From NCBI GenBank assembly GCA_964513675.1, contig CAZEOD010000002.1, positions 35,085-99,084 of the forward strand: a stretch of 64,000 nucleotides of DNA, read 5' to 3'. This DNA is from CALFVT01 sp964513675. GTDB taxonomy: Bacteria; Pseudomonadota; Alphaproteobacteria; Caulobacterales; Maricaulaceae. Below, in pieces: positions 1-8,554 of the stretch. Made by a program: the position numbers and the translations under genes. The notes under the pieces are model-generated. The model was not told where the DNA came from. It worked only from the letters and a program-made list of their open reading frames with translations, and did not search any database. Each line of letters opens with the position of its first letter. Position 1 is the stretch's first letter.

Positions 1-1406
1 CCGCGCGCGCGCAGGCCGACCGCGCAATTGCCGAAGCCGTTCGCGCACAGCAGGACAAAAACCAGCTTAGCGCCGCCGCTCCCGCCGCGGATATTGCGCC
101 GAAAAAAAGCGTATTTCCGACAGACCCAGAACAAATCAAAGCGCTGGGTGAAAAAATTCTAAATACGGTGCTCGGCTGGCTAACAAGTCCAGCGTTTCTA
201 GCGCAGCTTGGGGCCTTGGTGATAATTTGGTGGCTGCTGGCACCGCTCCTTGCCGCCCAATTAAGACAGCGTGTGTTCCTCTTTCGCGGCGCGCCAAAAA
301 CAGGCGATAAGCTGTTTACCCTCCGTAAGTATATATATGACGCCAGAGACCTCGTTCGCCCACTTTTAATCATCGCGCTTTTAGCGCTCGCAGCGATGAT
401 TTTAAAATCGGCGCTAGGCCAAGACTGGCTGATAAAACTGGCGCAAGGCTTTGCCGTTGTCTTCCTTGTTTATACCGCGATTAAACAATTTGCTCCCAAT
501 GAGCTGATGAAAAAAATAGGCTTATGGATCGGTATACCGCTCGCGCTGTTAATGGTGTTTGGATATTTTGATGACCTTTTGGCGGTGTTTGACGGCATTG
601 CGCTGGGCGACGGCGACAATGCCTTTAGCGTTTTAACGCTGATTAAACTGGCGCTTTTTGGCTCCGCTTTCTTCTGGCTCGGAAATTTTTCAAACCAAAA
701 AGGCCAAACCGCTATTCGCTCGCAAGAATCGCTTGATACGGGCGTGCGCGAAATTATTGCCAAATTTCTACAAATTGCCATTTTTGGCGCGGCGGCCATT
801 ATGGCGATGTCAGCGGCGGGCATTGGCCTTGGCGGGCTTGTTGTTATCTTCTCCGCGCTCTCGCTCGGAATTGGCCTTGGATTGCAGCCGATTGCCGCGA
901 ATTTTGTTTCGGGCTTGATTATTCTCTTTGACCGCTCTGTACGGATTGGTGATTTTATCTCCCTGCCTGACGGGCAAGAAGGCTTTGTCGAGGCGATTAA
1001 TATGCGCTCGACGACGGTTGAGACCACGGATGGCAAAGACATCATGGTGCCCAATACGACCTTCACCGAGGAGCTTTATGAAAACTGGACACATAAAGAC
1101 CCGCGCCAGCGCTATGAAGTTCATTTTGCCGTCGCCTATGACACCGATTTGGACGCGCTGGAAGCGATCATCATTCCCGTTTTTAACGCCCATCCCCTTG
1201 TCCTGAGCGAGCCGGAGCAGCCGGATCTGGAGCTGCGTGAATTTGGCCAAAATGGAATTAATTTCGCCGTCGAATTTTGGTGCTCTGGCATTGATGACGG
1301 GCCGAATAAATTCACCTCTGATTTAAACTTTGCCGTTTGGCGCGTGCTGAAAAAAAACGGGATTCAAATGCCGCTGCCGCAGCGCGAAGTCCGGCTGTTG
1401 AAATAA
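1..1406 (+). CDS. MscS-family mechanosensitive channel, 5'-truncated by window edge
   Basis: The frame is open from base 3, so the true start lies upstream; the GTG at 168 is internal. About 467 residues are visible. An Ala/Gln-rich charged stretch comes first, then several membrane segments. The MscS pore helix and beta-domain follow: the Gly/Ala-rich helix leads into GLGLQPIAANFVSG, then ILFDRSVRIGDFI and a C-terminal domain ending in REVRLLK. These are hallmark MscS features. The family gates ion and solute efflux from the inner membrane under hypo-osmotic stress. The several membrane segments before the pore helix and the N-terminal extension point to a larger MscS subtype, not the short E. 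coli MscS form. It converges on gspO with only one base between them. Family assignment is firm; subtype and full length cannot be judged. Confidence 0.9.
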   Translation, partial: ARAQADRAIAEAVRAQQDKNQLSAAAPAADIAPKKSVFPTDPEQIKALGEKILNTVLGWLTSPAFLAQLGALVIIWWLLAPLLAAQLRQRVFLFRGAPKTGDKLFTLRKYIYDARDLVRPLLIIALLALAAMILKSALGQDWLIKLAQGFAVVFLVYTAIKQFAPNELMKKIGLWIGIPLALLMVFGYFDDLLAVFDGIALGDGDNAFSVLTLIKLALFGSAFFWLGNFSNQKGQTAIRSQESLDTGVREIIAKFLQIAIFGAAAIMAMSAAGIGLGGLVVIFSALSLGIGLGLQPIAANFVSGLIILFDRSVRIGDFISLPDGQEGFVEAINMRSTTVETTDGKDIMVPNTTFTEELYENWTHKDPRQRYEVHFAVAYDTDLDALEAIIIPVFNAHPLVLSEPEQPDLELREFGQNGINFAVEFWCSGIDDGPNKFTSDLNFAVWRVLKKNGIQMPLPQREVRLLK

Positions 1407-1407
1407 G

Positions 1408-1893
1408 CTATATCTGCATTAAAGGCCGCGCAATTAAGCCGGCCCAGACGATAAAAATACTGGCAGCGAGGAACGGGCCGAAGGGTATGGCCTGTGTCGC
1501 GGCGGCGTCTTTTTTGACGCGGCCTGTTATCAGCCCCGCGAATAAAAGCGATAATCCAGCGAGGCTTGAGAGGAGCACAATATAGGGCAGGCCGAACCAC
1601 CCGCACCACGCGCCGCCGCCCGCCAGCAATTTGGCATCACCGCGCCCAAGGCCGTGATAGCCGCGGAGCTTTAAAAAAGTTTTTTCAATCGCAACAAAGG
1701 CCGCATAACCAAGGGCGGCCCCGATCGCGTGATCCAAAAGCGGCAAGCCTAATAGATAAGCCTGTCCCAATCCGGCTGCGATTAAGGGAAAGGTCAATTT
1801 ATCTGGCAGGCGAAAGGTTTTCAGGTCGGTATAACTCAGCGCGGCTAAGACGCTGGCTAATATCGCTCCGGCGAGGCTGATAAGCCCGCTCAT
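1408..1893 (-). CDS. gspO: Prepilin peptidase, short form without methyltransferase domain (T2SS-1)
   Basis: A 161-residue membrane protein of the A24 aspartyl protease family. It cleaves the leader peptides of type II pseudopilins at the cytoplasmic face of the inner membrane. Both catalytic aspartates are visible: Asp23 in YTDLKTFRLPD and Asp86 in GLGRGDAKLL, the GxGD motif. Classical PilD/GspO enzymes are about 250-290 residues and carry an N-terminal domain with zinc cysteines linked to N-methylation; that domain is absent here. The gene is last in the minus-strand run gspF-G-H-O and overlaps gspH by 4 bases. It is the only prepilin peptidase in the window, so it probably also serves the second T2SS at 17-28 kb (inference). 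Confidence 0.88.
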   Translation of the reverse strand: MSGLISLAGAILASVLAALSYTDLKTFRLPDKLTFPLIAAGLGQAYLLGLPLLDHAIGAALGYAAFVAIEKTFLKLRGYHGLGRGDAKLLAGGGAWCGWFGLPYIVLLSSLAGLSLLFAGLITGRVKKDAAATQAIPFGPFLAASIFIVWAGLIARPLMQI

Positions 1894-2399
1894 GGGGTAA
1901 GGCCTTCGGGGGGGCTATCTTTAAGCGGGGCTTTAATTTCCCGCGCGGTGCAATCTGGCGCAAGGATTTCATAAACGGCGCGGCGCTGGCTGGCGGGGTC
2001 GGATAAAATAACCGCAGGGCTGGCGCGGCAATGACCTGCCGCCGAGATATAAAGCGGCGGCCCGCTGACCGTCCAGCCTTTGGGCAGCTCAAGCGGGCGG
2101 ACATCAACATCATTACCCACGGGCGCACGCAGGCTTCCAGGTTCAAAGAGAATCCAGCGCGCGCGTTTATTAATCACCGCATCGGCGCGCTGCCGTTTCA
2201 GGCTATATATAACGCCTTGTGATTTTTTAGAAAATTGTAAGGCCTGCGAATAGACCGCCAGCCGCGGCGTCGCAAGACCAATCACAAGCCCTAATAAAGC
2301 GAGCACAATCAAAATTTCGAGCAGAGAAAACCCGCTGTCGTGACGTGACCTGCTTTTACGCCCAATATTCGGCGCGGTGTTAACCACCAATATCGGCAT
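1890..2399 (-). CDS. gspH: Type II secretion minor pseudopilin GspH (T2SS-1)
   Basis: About 169 residues. The prepilin motif RHDSG|FSLLEILIVLAL has Gly at -1, Phe at +1 and Glu at +5, followed by a hydrophobic helix, giving a leader of 23 residues. The ATG at 2399 is preferred over the longer frame starting at 2504, which would overlap gspG by 125 bases; the chosen start leaves a 20-base overlap. The C-terminal part (LPKGWTVSGPPLYIS, ending in EILAPDC) fits a GspH-type minor pseudopilin, which sits near the tip of the pseudopilus. H is assigned by its place after gspG, its size, and because G, I, J and K are accounted for elsewhere in the cluster. Type is clear; the letter is likely. Confidence 0.78.
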   Translation of the reverse strand: MPILVVNTAPNIGRKSRSRHDSGFSLLEILIVLALLGLVIGLATPRLAVYSQALQFSKKSQGVIYSLKRQRADAVINKRARWILFEPGSLRAPVGNDVDVRPLELPKGWTVSGPPLYISAAGHCRASPAVILSDPASQRRAVYEILAPDCTAREIKAPLKDSPPEGLTP

Positions 2400-2853
2400 T
2401 ATTTCCGCTTCCGCCTTCAAGCCCGTCTGCGCCGTAAGATATAATTTTGGGCCGAAGCGGGCGGCCATTCGCATCAAGCTCAGGAGCTTTATAGACATAT
2501 TCATTCGCCCATTGATCTAGCGGCAAGGCGCCGCCTTCGATATAAGGCCCCTGCCAGCGGCCATCCAGCGATTGCGGAAGAGCGATAAGCGCGCCAAGGC
2601 CTTCTTGCGCGGTTGGGTAGCGGCCGACATCAAGGCGAAAGGCATCTAGCGCCGTTTGCAGATTTTGCGCTTGGGCCTTTGTGGCGGTGATTTTCCCTCG
2701 GTCGAGTTGGGCGAAAAGGCGCGGCGCCACTAAGGTTGCGAGCATGCCGATAATCGCAAGGACAACTAATATTTCCAAGAGGGAATAGCCTGCATCTTTG
2801 GGCGGGCGTTTGTCTTTATGGGGGCTGCTGGGGAATAATGTCGCAATATGCAT
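2380..2853 (-). CDS. gspG: Type II secretion major pseudopilin GspG (T2SS-1)
   Basis: A 157-residue major pseudopilin that polymerises into the periplasmic pseudopilus pushing substrates through the secretin. A 22-residue leader ends at Gly before YSLLEILVVLAIIGMLA, with Glu at +5. The GspG core follows: RYPTAQEGLGALI, then GPYIEGG, and a C-terminal SYGADGLEGGSGNNADI segment, the usual calcium-binding loop region. The protein ends in DIGG, so the Ser-Trp commonly seen at the end of GspG (present in the second copy at 23493) is missing. It sits 12 bases downstream of gspF and overlaps gspH, so it is translated from the gspFGHO operon. Confidence 0.9.
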   Translation of the reverse strand: MHIATLFPSSPHKDKRPPKDAGYSLLEILVVLAIIGMLATLVAPRLFAQLDRGKITATKAQAQNLQTALDAFRLDVGRYPTAQEGLGALIALPQSLDGRWQGPYIEGGALPLDQWANEYVYKAPELDANGRPLRPKIISYGADGLEGGSGNNADIGG

Positions 2854-2865
2854 AAAAGCCTCGGT

Positions 2866-4098
2866 TTAAATTGCAATGTCATAAAGACTGGTCATCGCCA
2901 AGACGATGGAAATAACGATTGTGCCAATAATGGCAGAGACGGCCAAAATGGCAATAGGCCCTGTCAGCGCCGACACACGCTTGGTCATTTCGCGCCGGTC
3001 TTTCTCTTGGCCTTCGCCAATAAATAAGAGCATTTTCGCGAGCCGTCCTGATGTTCGCCCCGTGCGCACTAAGTCAATCGTCAAGGGATCAAAGTCCGGC
3101 ACCATTTCATCTAACACTGTGTCTATGGGCTTACCCGCGCGGATTTCACTGCGCACAGTTTCAAATTGGCGCTGTAATCGCGGCGAGCGCAGGCTTGTTT
3201 CCCCAAGGCGTAAGGCCGCTAAGAGATCCGCGCCGTTATCCAGCGCCATGCCGACCGTGCGCGACCAACCGCCCAAATCCGCCTGTTTGATAAGCGGGCC
3301 GATCAAGGGGAGGCGCTCAGAAATTGAGCTAAAAAATTCGCGCACAGCCGTTTGGCGCGAGAGGATAATGAGCCCGATTATAAATCCGCCCAGCCCCGCG
3401 AGAACCAAGATCAAATTTTCTTTCAGCGTGATACCGGCCCCGATAACTAATTTCGAAACGGCGGGTAGATTATCCGTATTCTCCCCGATAAGGGCGGCAA
3501 ATTTCGGCACAATAAACAAGAAAAGTAAGAAAACGAGAAGTGTTCCGAATGTCACCAGAAACATCGGATAAGATAGCGCCGTTCGAATTTCCTCGCGCAT
3601 ATCATCTTCAAACTCCAAACGGTCAGCGGCATCGGTCAGGGCCTTGGCTGATTTCCCTGTCGCTTCGCCCAATTCGGCAAGGCGCGGCACATAACGCGGT
3701 AATTGCGGCAGATGGGTGCCCATCGCGGCCGAAAGTCTTTTGCCCGCGCGCAGATCACGCCGAATAGCATCAGAGGCCTTTGCCAATTCAGGGTGCACGG
3801 TTGATTTCGCAAGGCTGGTTAATCCATCGAGCAAGGTCACGCCGGCCTCTAATAAAGTGGCGAGCTGGCGGATATAGCGGGCTAAATCTTTGGGCTTAAT
3901 GCGGCTATTGCCAAAATTTTTGAACAATCGGTCCGTAAAGTCACCTTCGGCTTTATCCGATTGAATAGACTTAAGCTCAAAAACTGAAAGCTGGCGTTCG
4001 GATAAACGCTTATAAGCGGCGCTATCATTTGCGGCCTCAATCTCCCCGCTCACGGTCTGAGATTGGCGGTCAAGCGCTTTATATCGAAACATCACCAT
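2866..4098 (-). CDS. gspF: Type II secretion inner-membrane platform protein GspF (T2SS-1)
   Basis: A 410-residue polytopic platform protein that couples the GspE ATPase to pseudopilus assembly. It opens with MVMFRYKALDRQSQTVSGEIEA, the usual GspF start, and has two T2SSF domains. The first contains ARYIRQLATLLEAGVTLLDGL. The second contains GGWSRTVGMALDNGADLLAALRL and ends with a membrane helix rich in Ile/Val. Length matches the family (about 400). First gene of a minus-strand operon with gspG, gspH and gspO. Its promoter should lie in the 179-base region shared with the divergent sulfotransferase gene. Confidence 0.93.
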   Translation of the reverse strand: MVMFRYKALDRQSQTVSGEIEAANDSAAYKRLSERQLSVFELKSIQSDKAEGDFTDRLFKNFGNSRIKPKDLARYIRQLATLLEAGVTLLDGLTSLAKSTVHPELAKASDAIRRDLRAGKRLSAAMGTHLPQLPRYVPRLAELGEATGKSAKALTDAADRLEFEDDMREEIRTALSYPMFLVTFGTLLVFLLFLFIVPKFAALIGENTDNLPAVSKLVIGAGITLKENLILVLAGLGGFIIGLIILSRQTAVREFFSSISERLPLIGPLIKQADLGGWSRTVGMALDNGADLLAALRLGETSLRSPRLQRQFETVRSEIRAGKPIDTVLDEMVPDFDPLTIDLVRTGRTSGRLAKMLLFIGEGQEKDRREMTKRVSALTGPIAILAVSAIIGTIVISIVLAMTSLYDIAI

Positions 4099-4277
4099 AT
4101 CGCGTCTTTAACAGCGTTATATTTAAACGGCTAGCCTATTCAGCGTCATCTCGCGAATCTTTATCATGCCTGAGTGTGAACGTGGGTGTGAACCTGAAAT
4201 TGGACTCGCGGCAAAACATTGCCCCGCAGGGCGCTGCATGATAGGCGAGGCCGTGAGAATGTTTAAGGAGGGCTTAG

Positions 4278-5054
4278 GTGTTTTTAATCACAGGCTGCCA
4301 AAGAAGCGGGACGACTCTTTTAGGGATTGCTCTGGACGCCCATCGGGATATTGACATTATTGAAGAAGACAACGGCGCCTTCCAAGAGCGCGCCGGGGAA
4401 ACACTCTTATTAAAATTTCAACACTGTCTTGATTACGCGCAATCCCGCCCCCAGCATATCGGCTTTAAAGCGCCGCGTGATAGTCACCGTTTGCTTGACT
4501 TAACGGCGCAGCAACCGGACTTGAAAATATTATGGCTTATGCGGCCTGCGGTGCAAGTTGTCGCCTCGATGATGAGCCTTGAGATTAACGCGCTGAGCTG
4601 GGCGGCGGGCTGGGCCCCCAGAGAGATTAGAAAATATCTTGCCCAGTTCGAAGATAGAGCCTTGGCCAAAGATTTTACCCGCGCCGAGGCGCTTGCAGAT
4701 GATCGCCAGCGCGCTGTCGCCATGGCCGCTTTATGTTGGCGAGCAAAATTAGCGCAGCGCCATTATTACACGCGCCATTTAGGTCATGATATTTTAAATG
4801 TTGATTATGAAAATTTAGTCCGCGCGCCGGAGCCGACGTTAAAAAATATCGCCCAATATTTAGGCGTAGCATGGGATGAAAATATGTGCCGCCATGAAGA
4901 TATTCTTAGCGCTGAAACGCGCCCCGGCGCGTCCTCAACAGCGCGCCCTATTGATAAAAATAGCCTCGCCAAATGGCAGAATATTCTAAGCCCTACTGAT
5001 CTTGACATTACCGCCGCCTATAGCGCTATGGACGGCTCAATCGAAAATGCCTAA
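4278..5054 (+). CDS. Sulfotransferase family protein inside T2SS-1 cluster
   Basis: A 258-residue protein with the PAPS-binding signature of sulfotransferases. The 5'-phosphosulfate loop is GCQRSGTTLL at residues 6-15. A later Arg-containing segment, LWLMRPAVQVVASMM, resembles the 3'-phosphate-binding element. Family enzymes move a sulfuryl group from PAPS onto a carbohydrate, lipid, small molecule or tyrosine; the acceptor here is unknown. It starts with GTG, preceded at 4265-4271 by a strong AAGGAGG ribosome site six bases away. There is no signal peptide, so it acts in the cytoplasm. It lies between the two divergent halves of T2SS-1 and runs into gspJ after about 86 bases. Co-expression with the secretion genes and sulfation of a secreted or surface product are inferences. 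Confidence 0.82.
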   Translation: MFLITGCQRSGTTLLGIALDAHRDIDIIEEDNGAFQERAGETLLLKFQHCLDYAQSRPQHIGFKAPRDSHRLLDLTAQQPDLKILWLMRPAVQVVASMMSLEINALSWAAGWAPREIRKYLAQFEDRALAKDFTRAEALADDRQRAVAMAALCWRAKLAQRHYYTRHLGHDILNVDYENLVRAPEPTLKNIAQYLGVAWDENMCRHEDILSAETRPGASSTARPIDKNSLAKWQNILSPTDLDITAAYSAMDGSIENA

Positions 5055-5140
5055 ACATCCCAGCGCTCTTAATGAAAATCTGCGCTTAAAACTCTATTCC
5101 CGTCTTTTCATCACAGAGATGGCTGCTTAAGGTGGCGTTG

Positions 5141-5875
5141 ATGAAACATGCAGGCTCTATAAGCGCGGCGGATATAAATGCCGCTTCCGACGCCGCTTCC
5201 GATCTCGGCGGCCCCGAAAGCGGGTTTACGCTGCTGGAAACGCTGATGGCCTTGGCGATTATGTCGATTATCTCGCTGGCGCTCTTTCAATCTTTGGGGC
5301 AAATGCTGGCGGTCTCTGACAGAGCTTTGCGCATTGGGAATGAATCCCTCGATCAATTTGCCAATGAAGCTGGCTATAGAGATTTCATTGGCGATATTAT
5401 CGGGACATGGACACATATAGACCCCTCTGCCTTTAAAGGAAATTCGCAGGAAATGAGCGGCCTTGCGGTCTCGCCTTTAATTGCTGAGCAGCAAACGGGC
5501 GCGCAAGGCTTTCGACTGTCTATCGAAACTATCCGCACAGAGGCGGGGCAGCCGCCGCGCTTTCACTTAATTCTCGACTCAGAGGGTCTAGCGGTGAATG
5601 CTATCGGTCGCCGCGCGCGGCCGATATTAGCTATGTTTGAAGGCCAAAACCCGACGCTTTTATATGTAAGCTATGACCAGATATCCCGCAGCATTTGGCC
5701 GCCGGATGCGGCCCCATCACCCGGTATATTTAATGATAATGTCTATATGGATATTCCGCGCCTACCGCACGCCATAGGCCTTTCATATGAGCATCAAGGC
5801 CGCCGCGTGTCGCTCTGGGCGCGAACACGTCATGATCTCACCCTGACAGAAAGTTTTGACCGTGACGTACAATAG
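5141..5875 (+). CDS. gspJ: Type II secretion minor pseudopilin GspJ (T2SS-1)
   Basis: About 244 residues. The prepilin motif PESG|FTLLETLMALAIMSII has Glu at +5, after a 28-residue Ala/Ser/Asp-rich leader that is long for a pseudopilin. The ATG at 5141 is chosen because AAGGTGG at 5128-5134 sits six bases ahead of it; the in-frame GTG at 5132 lies inside that site. Size and position before gspK fit GspJ, one of the tip minor pseudopilins (GspI-J-K complex). The 3' end overlaps the possible upstream starts of gspK, which suggests translational coupling. The letter rests on length and order, not on a diagnostic motif. Confidence 0.8.
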   Translation: MKHAGSISAADINAASDAASDLGGPESGFTLLETLMALAIMSIISLALFQSLGQMLAVSDRALRIGNESLDQFANEAGYRDFIGDIIGTWTHIDPSAFKGNSQEMSGLAVSPLIAEQQTGAQGFRLSIETIRTEAGQPPRFHLILDSEGLAVNAIGRRARPILAMFEGQNPTLLYVSYDQISRSIWPPDAAPSPGIFNDNVYMDIPRLPHAIGLSYEHQGRRVSLWARTRHDLTLTESFDRDVQ

Positions 5876-5888
5876 CCGCCGGCATAAA

Positions 5889-6890
5889 ATGCAGGGCTTT
5901 GTCCTGCCTTATGTCCTTGTTGCGGTGGCGCTCTTGGCGGCAGTGACTATTTTTGCGGCGCAGAATTTATCGCGCGGGGCCGATACGCTTATCCGCCTTG
6001 AGCGTAGCAGCGAGATTGACCTTGCGTTTCACGCCGCAGAAACAGAGGCACTCTTATGGATATTAACGGCGCAGCCTAATAATGGCGGCTATCAGAAAAT
6101 CAGGCAACTTCCGGCTCGCGGTGGGTTGAATGTCACGGAGCCGATAGGCCGGCTATGGGGGGTTAAAGGCGACATGCGCCGCATTGAAACATCTTTTGGG
6201 CCGGTTTTCGTGAGCCTGCAAGATGTTACCGGCTTGATATCCTTACGCACGCCGGATGAAGATTTATTTGTAAAATTTATGCGCGGTTTTAATATTCTGC
6301 CCAGCGAGTCAAAGGGCCTCTTGGCCGCCTTGCAAGATTATCAAGATGTTGATAGCCGCCGCCGTTTTCAGGGCGCAGAAGCGATAGATTATCGGCAGAG
6401 AGGTCTGCCGCTTCCGACGAATCAAGAGATCCGAAGCCTCGCTGAATTGCCGCGCATTTTAGGCTGGCCAGAGGCGCTCGCAAAAATCGACATGGAAAAA
6501 TTTGAACGCTTTGTCTCGCTATCAAGCCGCGTAAGCTCAACCCGCGACACCCATTTATCACCCGCCCTCGCGCGGCATCTTAATGCGCGCGCGCCAACAG
6601 CGGCTAGGGGCCGCGTTAGTTCTAATGTGTTTGCCAATGATAATTTTCCGTCTCCAGTTTTTCGCTTGATGTTTGAGGCGGTGATGGTCAATGCCGAGGG
6701 GCAAATGACGCTGCGCCGGCGGGTTGTTGAATATACAAGCACAGTGAACCGTTTGGCGGTTCCGATGAAGAAAGTTTGGGTTTCAGACAGGACAGTGCTA
6801 GACAGCGGGGCTTTAGACCGCTTTAACCAAGCTCCAATATTAAACACAGGACAAAATAGCGATGCAGGTGGCTCCGCGCCTATACGTTAA
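5889..6890 (+). CDS. gspK: Type II secretion minor pseudopilin GspK (T2SS-1)
   Basis: About 333 residues from the ATG at 5889; in-frame TTG 5856 and GTG 5862 are alternatives overlapping gspJ. The N-terminus MQG|FVLPYVLVAVALLAA is a short-leader prepilin motif without Glu at +5, as is usual for GspK, which caps the pseudopilus tip. The large soluble domain contains the GspK-type alpha region: LISLRTPDEDLFVKFM, LLAALQDYQDVDSRRR and SLAELPRILGW. The last 29 bases overlap gspL in another frame, consistent with one operon. Confidence 0.86.
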   Translation: MQGFVLPYVLVAVALLAAVTIFAAQNLSRGADTLIRLERSSEIDLAFHAAETEALLWILTAQPNNGGYQKIRQLPARGGLNVTEPIGRLWGVKGDMRRIETSFGPVFVSLQDVTGLISLRTPDEDLFVKFMRGFNILPSESKGLLAALQDYQDVDSRRRFQGAEAIDYRQRGLPLPTNQEIRSLAELPRILGWPEALAKIDMEKFERFVSLSSRVSSTRDTHLSPALARHLNARAPTAARGRVSSNVFANDNFPSPVFRLMFEAVMVNAEGQMTLRRRVVEYTSTVNRLAVPMKKVWVSDRTVLDSGALDRFNQAPILNTGQNSDAGGSAPIR

Positions 6891-7971
6891 AACCGATGCC
6901 GAAGATTTAGCCCTTTATCAGGCTGAAGGCATGGCGCGTGCACCCGTCTGGTCGCCAGATGTGACGGTTGTTGCGCGCGCAAATTGTGCCTTTCGCCGCT
7001 TGCGTTTGCCGGAGGCGTCTGCGCAGGGTTATGCGGCGTTACGGCTTCAGGCTTTAAATGAAGCCCGCAGCGGCCATGACGCCGTTTATATTCGGCCCGG
7101 GCAAACAGGGCGCTGGGCCAATATTTGGACGTTTAAATCCCCAACGCCTTTGCGCGGGAAAGCTGTGCCTGAAACAGAACTTCAAGCGGTCGGCGAGGAC
7201 GGAATACGCCTTGCGGCCTGTTTGCGCGGCGTTGAAGCCCAATTTTGGCAAGATAAAACATTGCGCGCAAGTCGATGGTGGCCGCAATCGCCTAAGCCGC
7301 ATCAATGGGCCTCCTTTCTACAAGGTCTCGATCAAGCGGCGCTTGGGGTTGATGCAGCGGCGTTAAATCCCGCTATGGCTGCGATCACGCGCCCAAAGCT
7401 AAGCGGGCAAATTCCGGTTATAAGCCGCGAGAGTTTTAAAACAGGCGCTTTATCGCCAAAGGCCATGTTTAAGCCCAGCCGATTAGCCGCCGTTATCTTA
7501 GGGCTGACTTTGCTCTCAACGGCCTATTTGGGCGCGCAATTTATCAATGCGAAAATGAGCCTAACCCGCGCGCAAACCCAGCTTGACGCGCTTTCTGAGC
7601 GCACCGGAACGATTATGCAAGACCGGCAAGCGGCCCTTGCTAATCTGGCAGGCATTCGTGAATTTGATGTCTTAGGCTCTCGCACGCGCCTTTTTAGCGC
7701 TTGGGATCAACTGGCCACCGCCTTGGAGGGCGAACCCGTAAGATTTCTAAGTTTTAATTATCTTAATGATGAGATTGAAATTAAAATCCAAGGCAGTTTT
7801 GACAAATCCGCCGCCGATATCGTGACAAAAATTGAAAGCCTTCCGGCCTTTGAGGATGTGACTTATACGCTTGACCGAGAGGAGCGATCGACATTGAAAG
7901 CCAAATTAGCCGCGCCTCTAAACCCCCGCCAGCCGTCCCCAAAGGCCGTCCGCGAGGCGTCTGAGTTATGA
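6862..7971 (+). CDS. gspL: Type II secretion protein GspL (T2SS-1)
   Basis: A 369-residue inner-membrane protein. Roughly 200 N-terminal residues form the cytoplasmic domain that binds GspE. A single membrane helix lies near residues 207-229 (LAAVILGLTLLSTAYLGA), followed by a coiled-coil-prone segment and a periplasmic ferredoxin-like domain (around VRFLSFNYLNDEIEIKIQGS). Size and layout match GspL. It overlaps gspK by 29 bases and gspM by 4 (ATGA), so the three are translationally coupled. The N-terminal domain is weakly conserved and the call leans on layout and neighbours. Confidence 0.83.
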   Translation: MQVAPRLYVKTDAEDLALYQAEGMARAPVWSPDVTVVARANCAFRRLRLPEASAQGYAALRLQALNEARSGHDAVYIRPGQTGRWANIWTFKSPTPLRGKAVPETELQAVGEDGIRLAACLRGVEAQFWQDKTLRASRWWPQSPKPHQWASFLQGLDQAALGVDAAALNPAMAAITRPKLSGQIPVISRESFKTGALSPKAMFKPSRLAAVILGLTLLSTAYLGAQFINAKMSLTRAQTQLDALSERTGTIMQDRQAALANLAGIREFDVLGSRTRLFSAWDQLATALEGEPVRFLSFNYLNDEIEIKIQGSFDKSAADIVTKIESLPAFEDVTYTLDREERSTLKAKLAAPLNPRQPSPKAVREASEL

Positions 7972-8552
7972 GTTTTATAAACAATATAACACATTGGCTG
8001 GATCAAAAGGCCACGCCCATTTCGGCTTATGGGCTTATTTTTCTGCTGGGCCTGACCGCTTTTTTCGGCCTTGATAAATTGATCTCCGTTAATAAAGCCG
8101 CCCTCGCGAGCTTAAATGCATCGCAGCAAGAGCTTGCCTTATTATCCGCGATTGACGGGCAGGATATATGGAGCGCGCGTAAAAATGAGAGCGCGGATTT
8201 GAAATCGGCCTTTGATGCGCAGCTTTGGCAAGGCGAGACAGCCGGCGCGATTGCGGCGCGGCTCCAGCAAGATTTGCGCCGCAAAGCCGGCGGGCTTGAG
8301 ATGAAAAATATTCGCGTGATTGTTGATCCGCAGCCAAGTGAAGCGGGGGCTTTATCTGTGCTGAATTTTGAGCTGAGCGGCTTACTCCCGCCGCATAAAA
8401 CATTACATGATAGCCTCGCGGTCTTGGCTGGTGATAAATATAGCCTGACTGTCAATCAGGCGAGCTTGACATTTGCAACGCGGCGGCCATCGCTTTTGCG
8501 TCTGTCCGGCATAGCGCCGATTACGATGCCGCGCCGTGAGGCAGGATCATAG
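7968..8552 (+). CDS. gspM: Type II secretion protein GspM (T2SS-1)
   Basis: A 194-residue bitopic inner-membrane protein. One N-terminal helix (YGLIFLLGLTAFFGLDKL, near residues 19-37) is followed by a periplasmic alpha segment and a small ferredoxin-like domain. GspM stabilises GspL in the assembly platform. The start overlaps the gspL stop (ATGA at 7968-7971) and the stop lies two bases before gspC. Sequence conservation in this family is poor; assignment rests on topology, length and operon position. Confidence 0.8.
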   Translation: MSFINNITHWLDQKATPISAYGLIFLLGLTAFFGLDKLISVNKAALASLNASQQELALLSAIDGQDIWSARKNESADLKSAFDAQLWQGETAGAIAARLQQDLRRKAGGLEMKNIRVIVDPQPSEAGALSVLNFELSGLLPPHKTLHDSLAVLAGDKYSLTVNQASLTFATRRPSLLRLSGIAPITMPRREAGS

Positions 8553-8554
8553 CC

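Noticed and set aside
470..1066. Minus-strand reading frame of 198 codons inside the MscS gene
   Set aside because: It lies wholly within a well-supported channel gene on the other strand; composition is that of an antisense shadow.
2906..3571. Plus-strand reading frame of 221 codons opposite gspF
   Set aside because: Antisense to a clear gspF, with no start signal and no recognisable domain.
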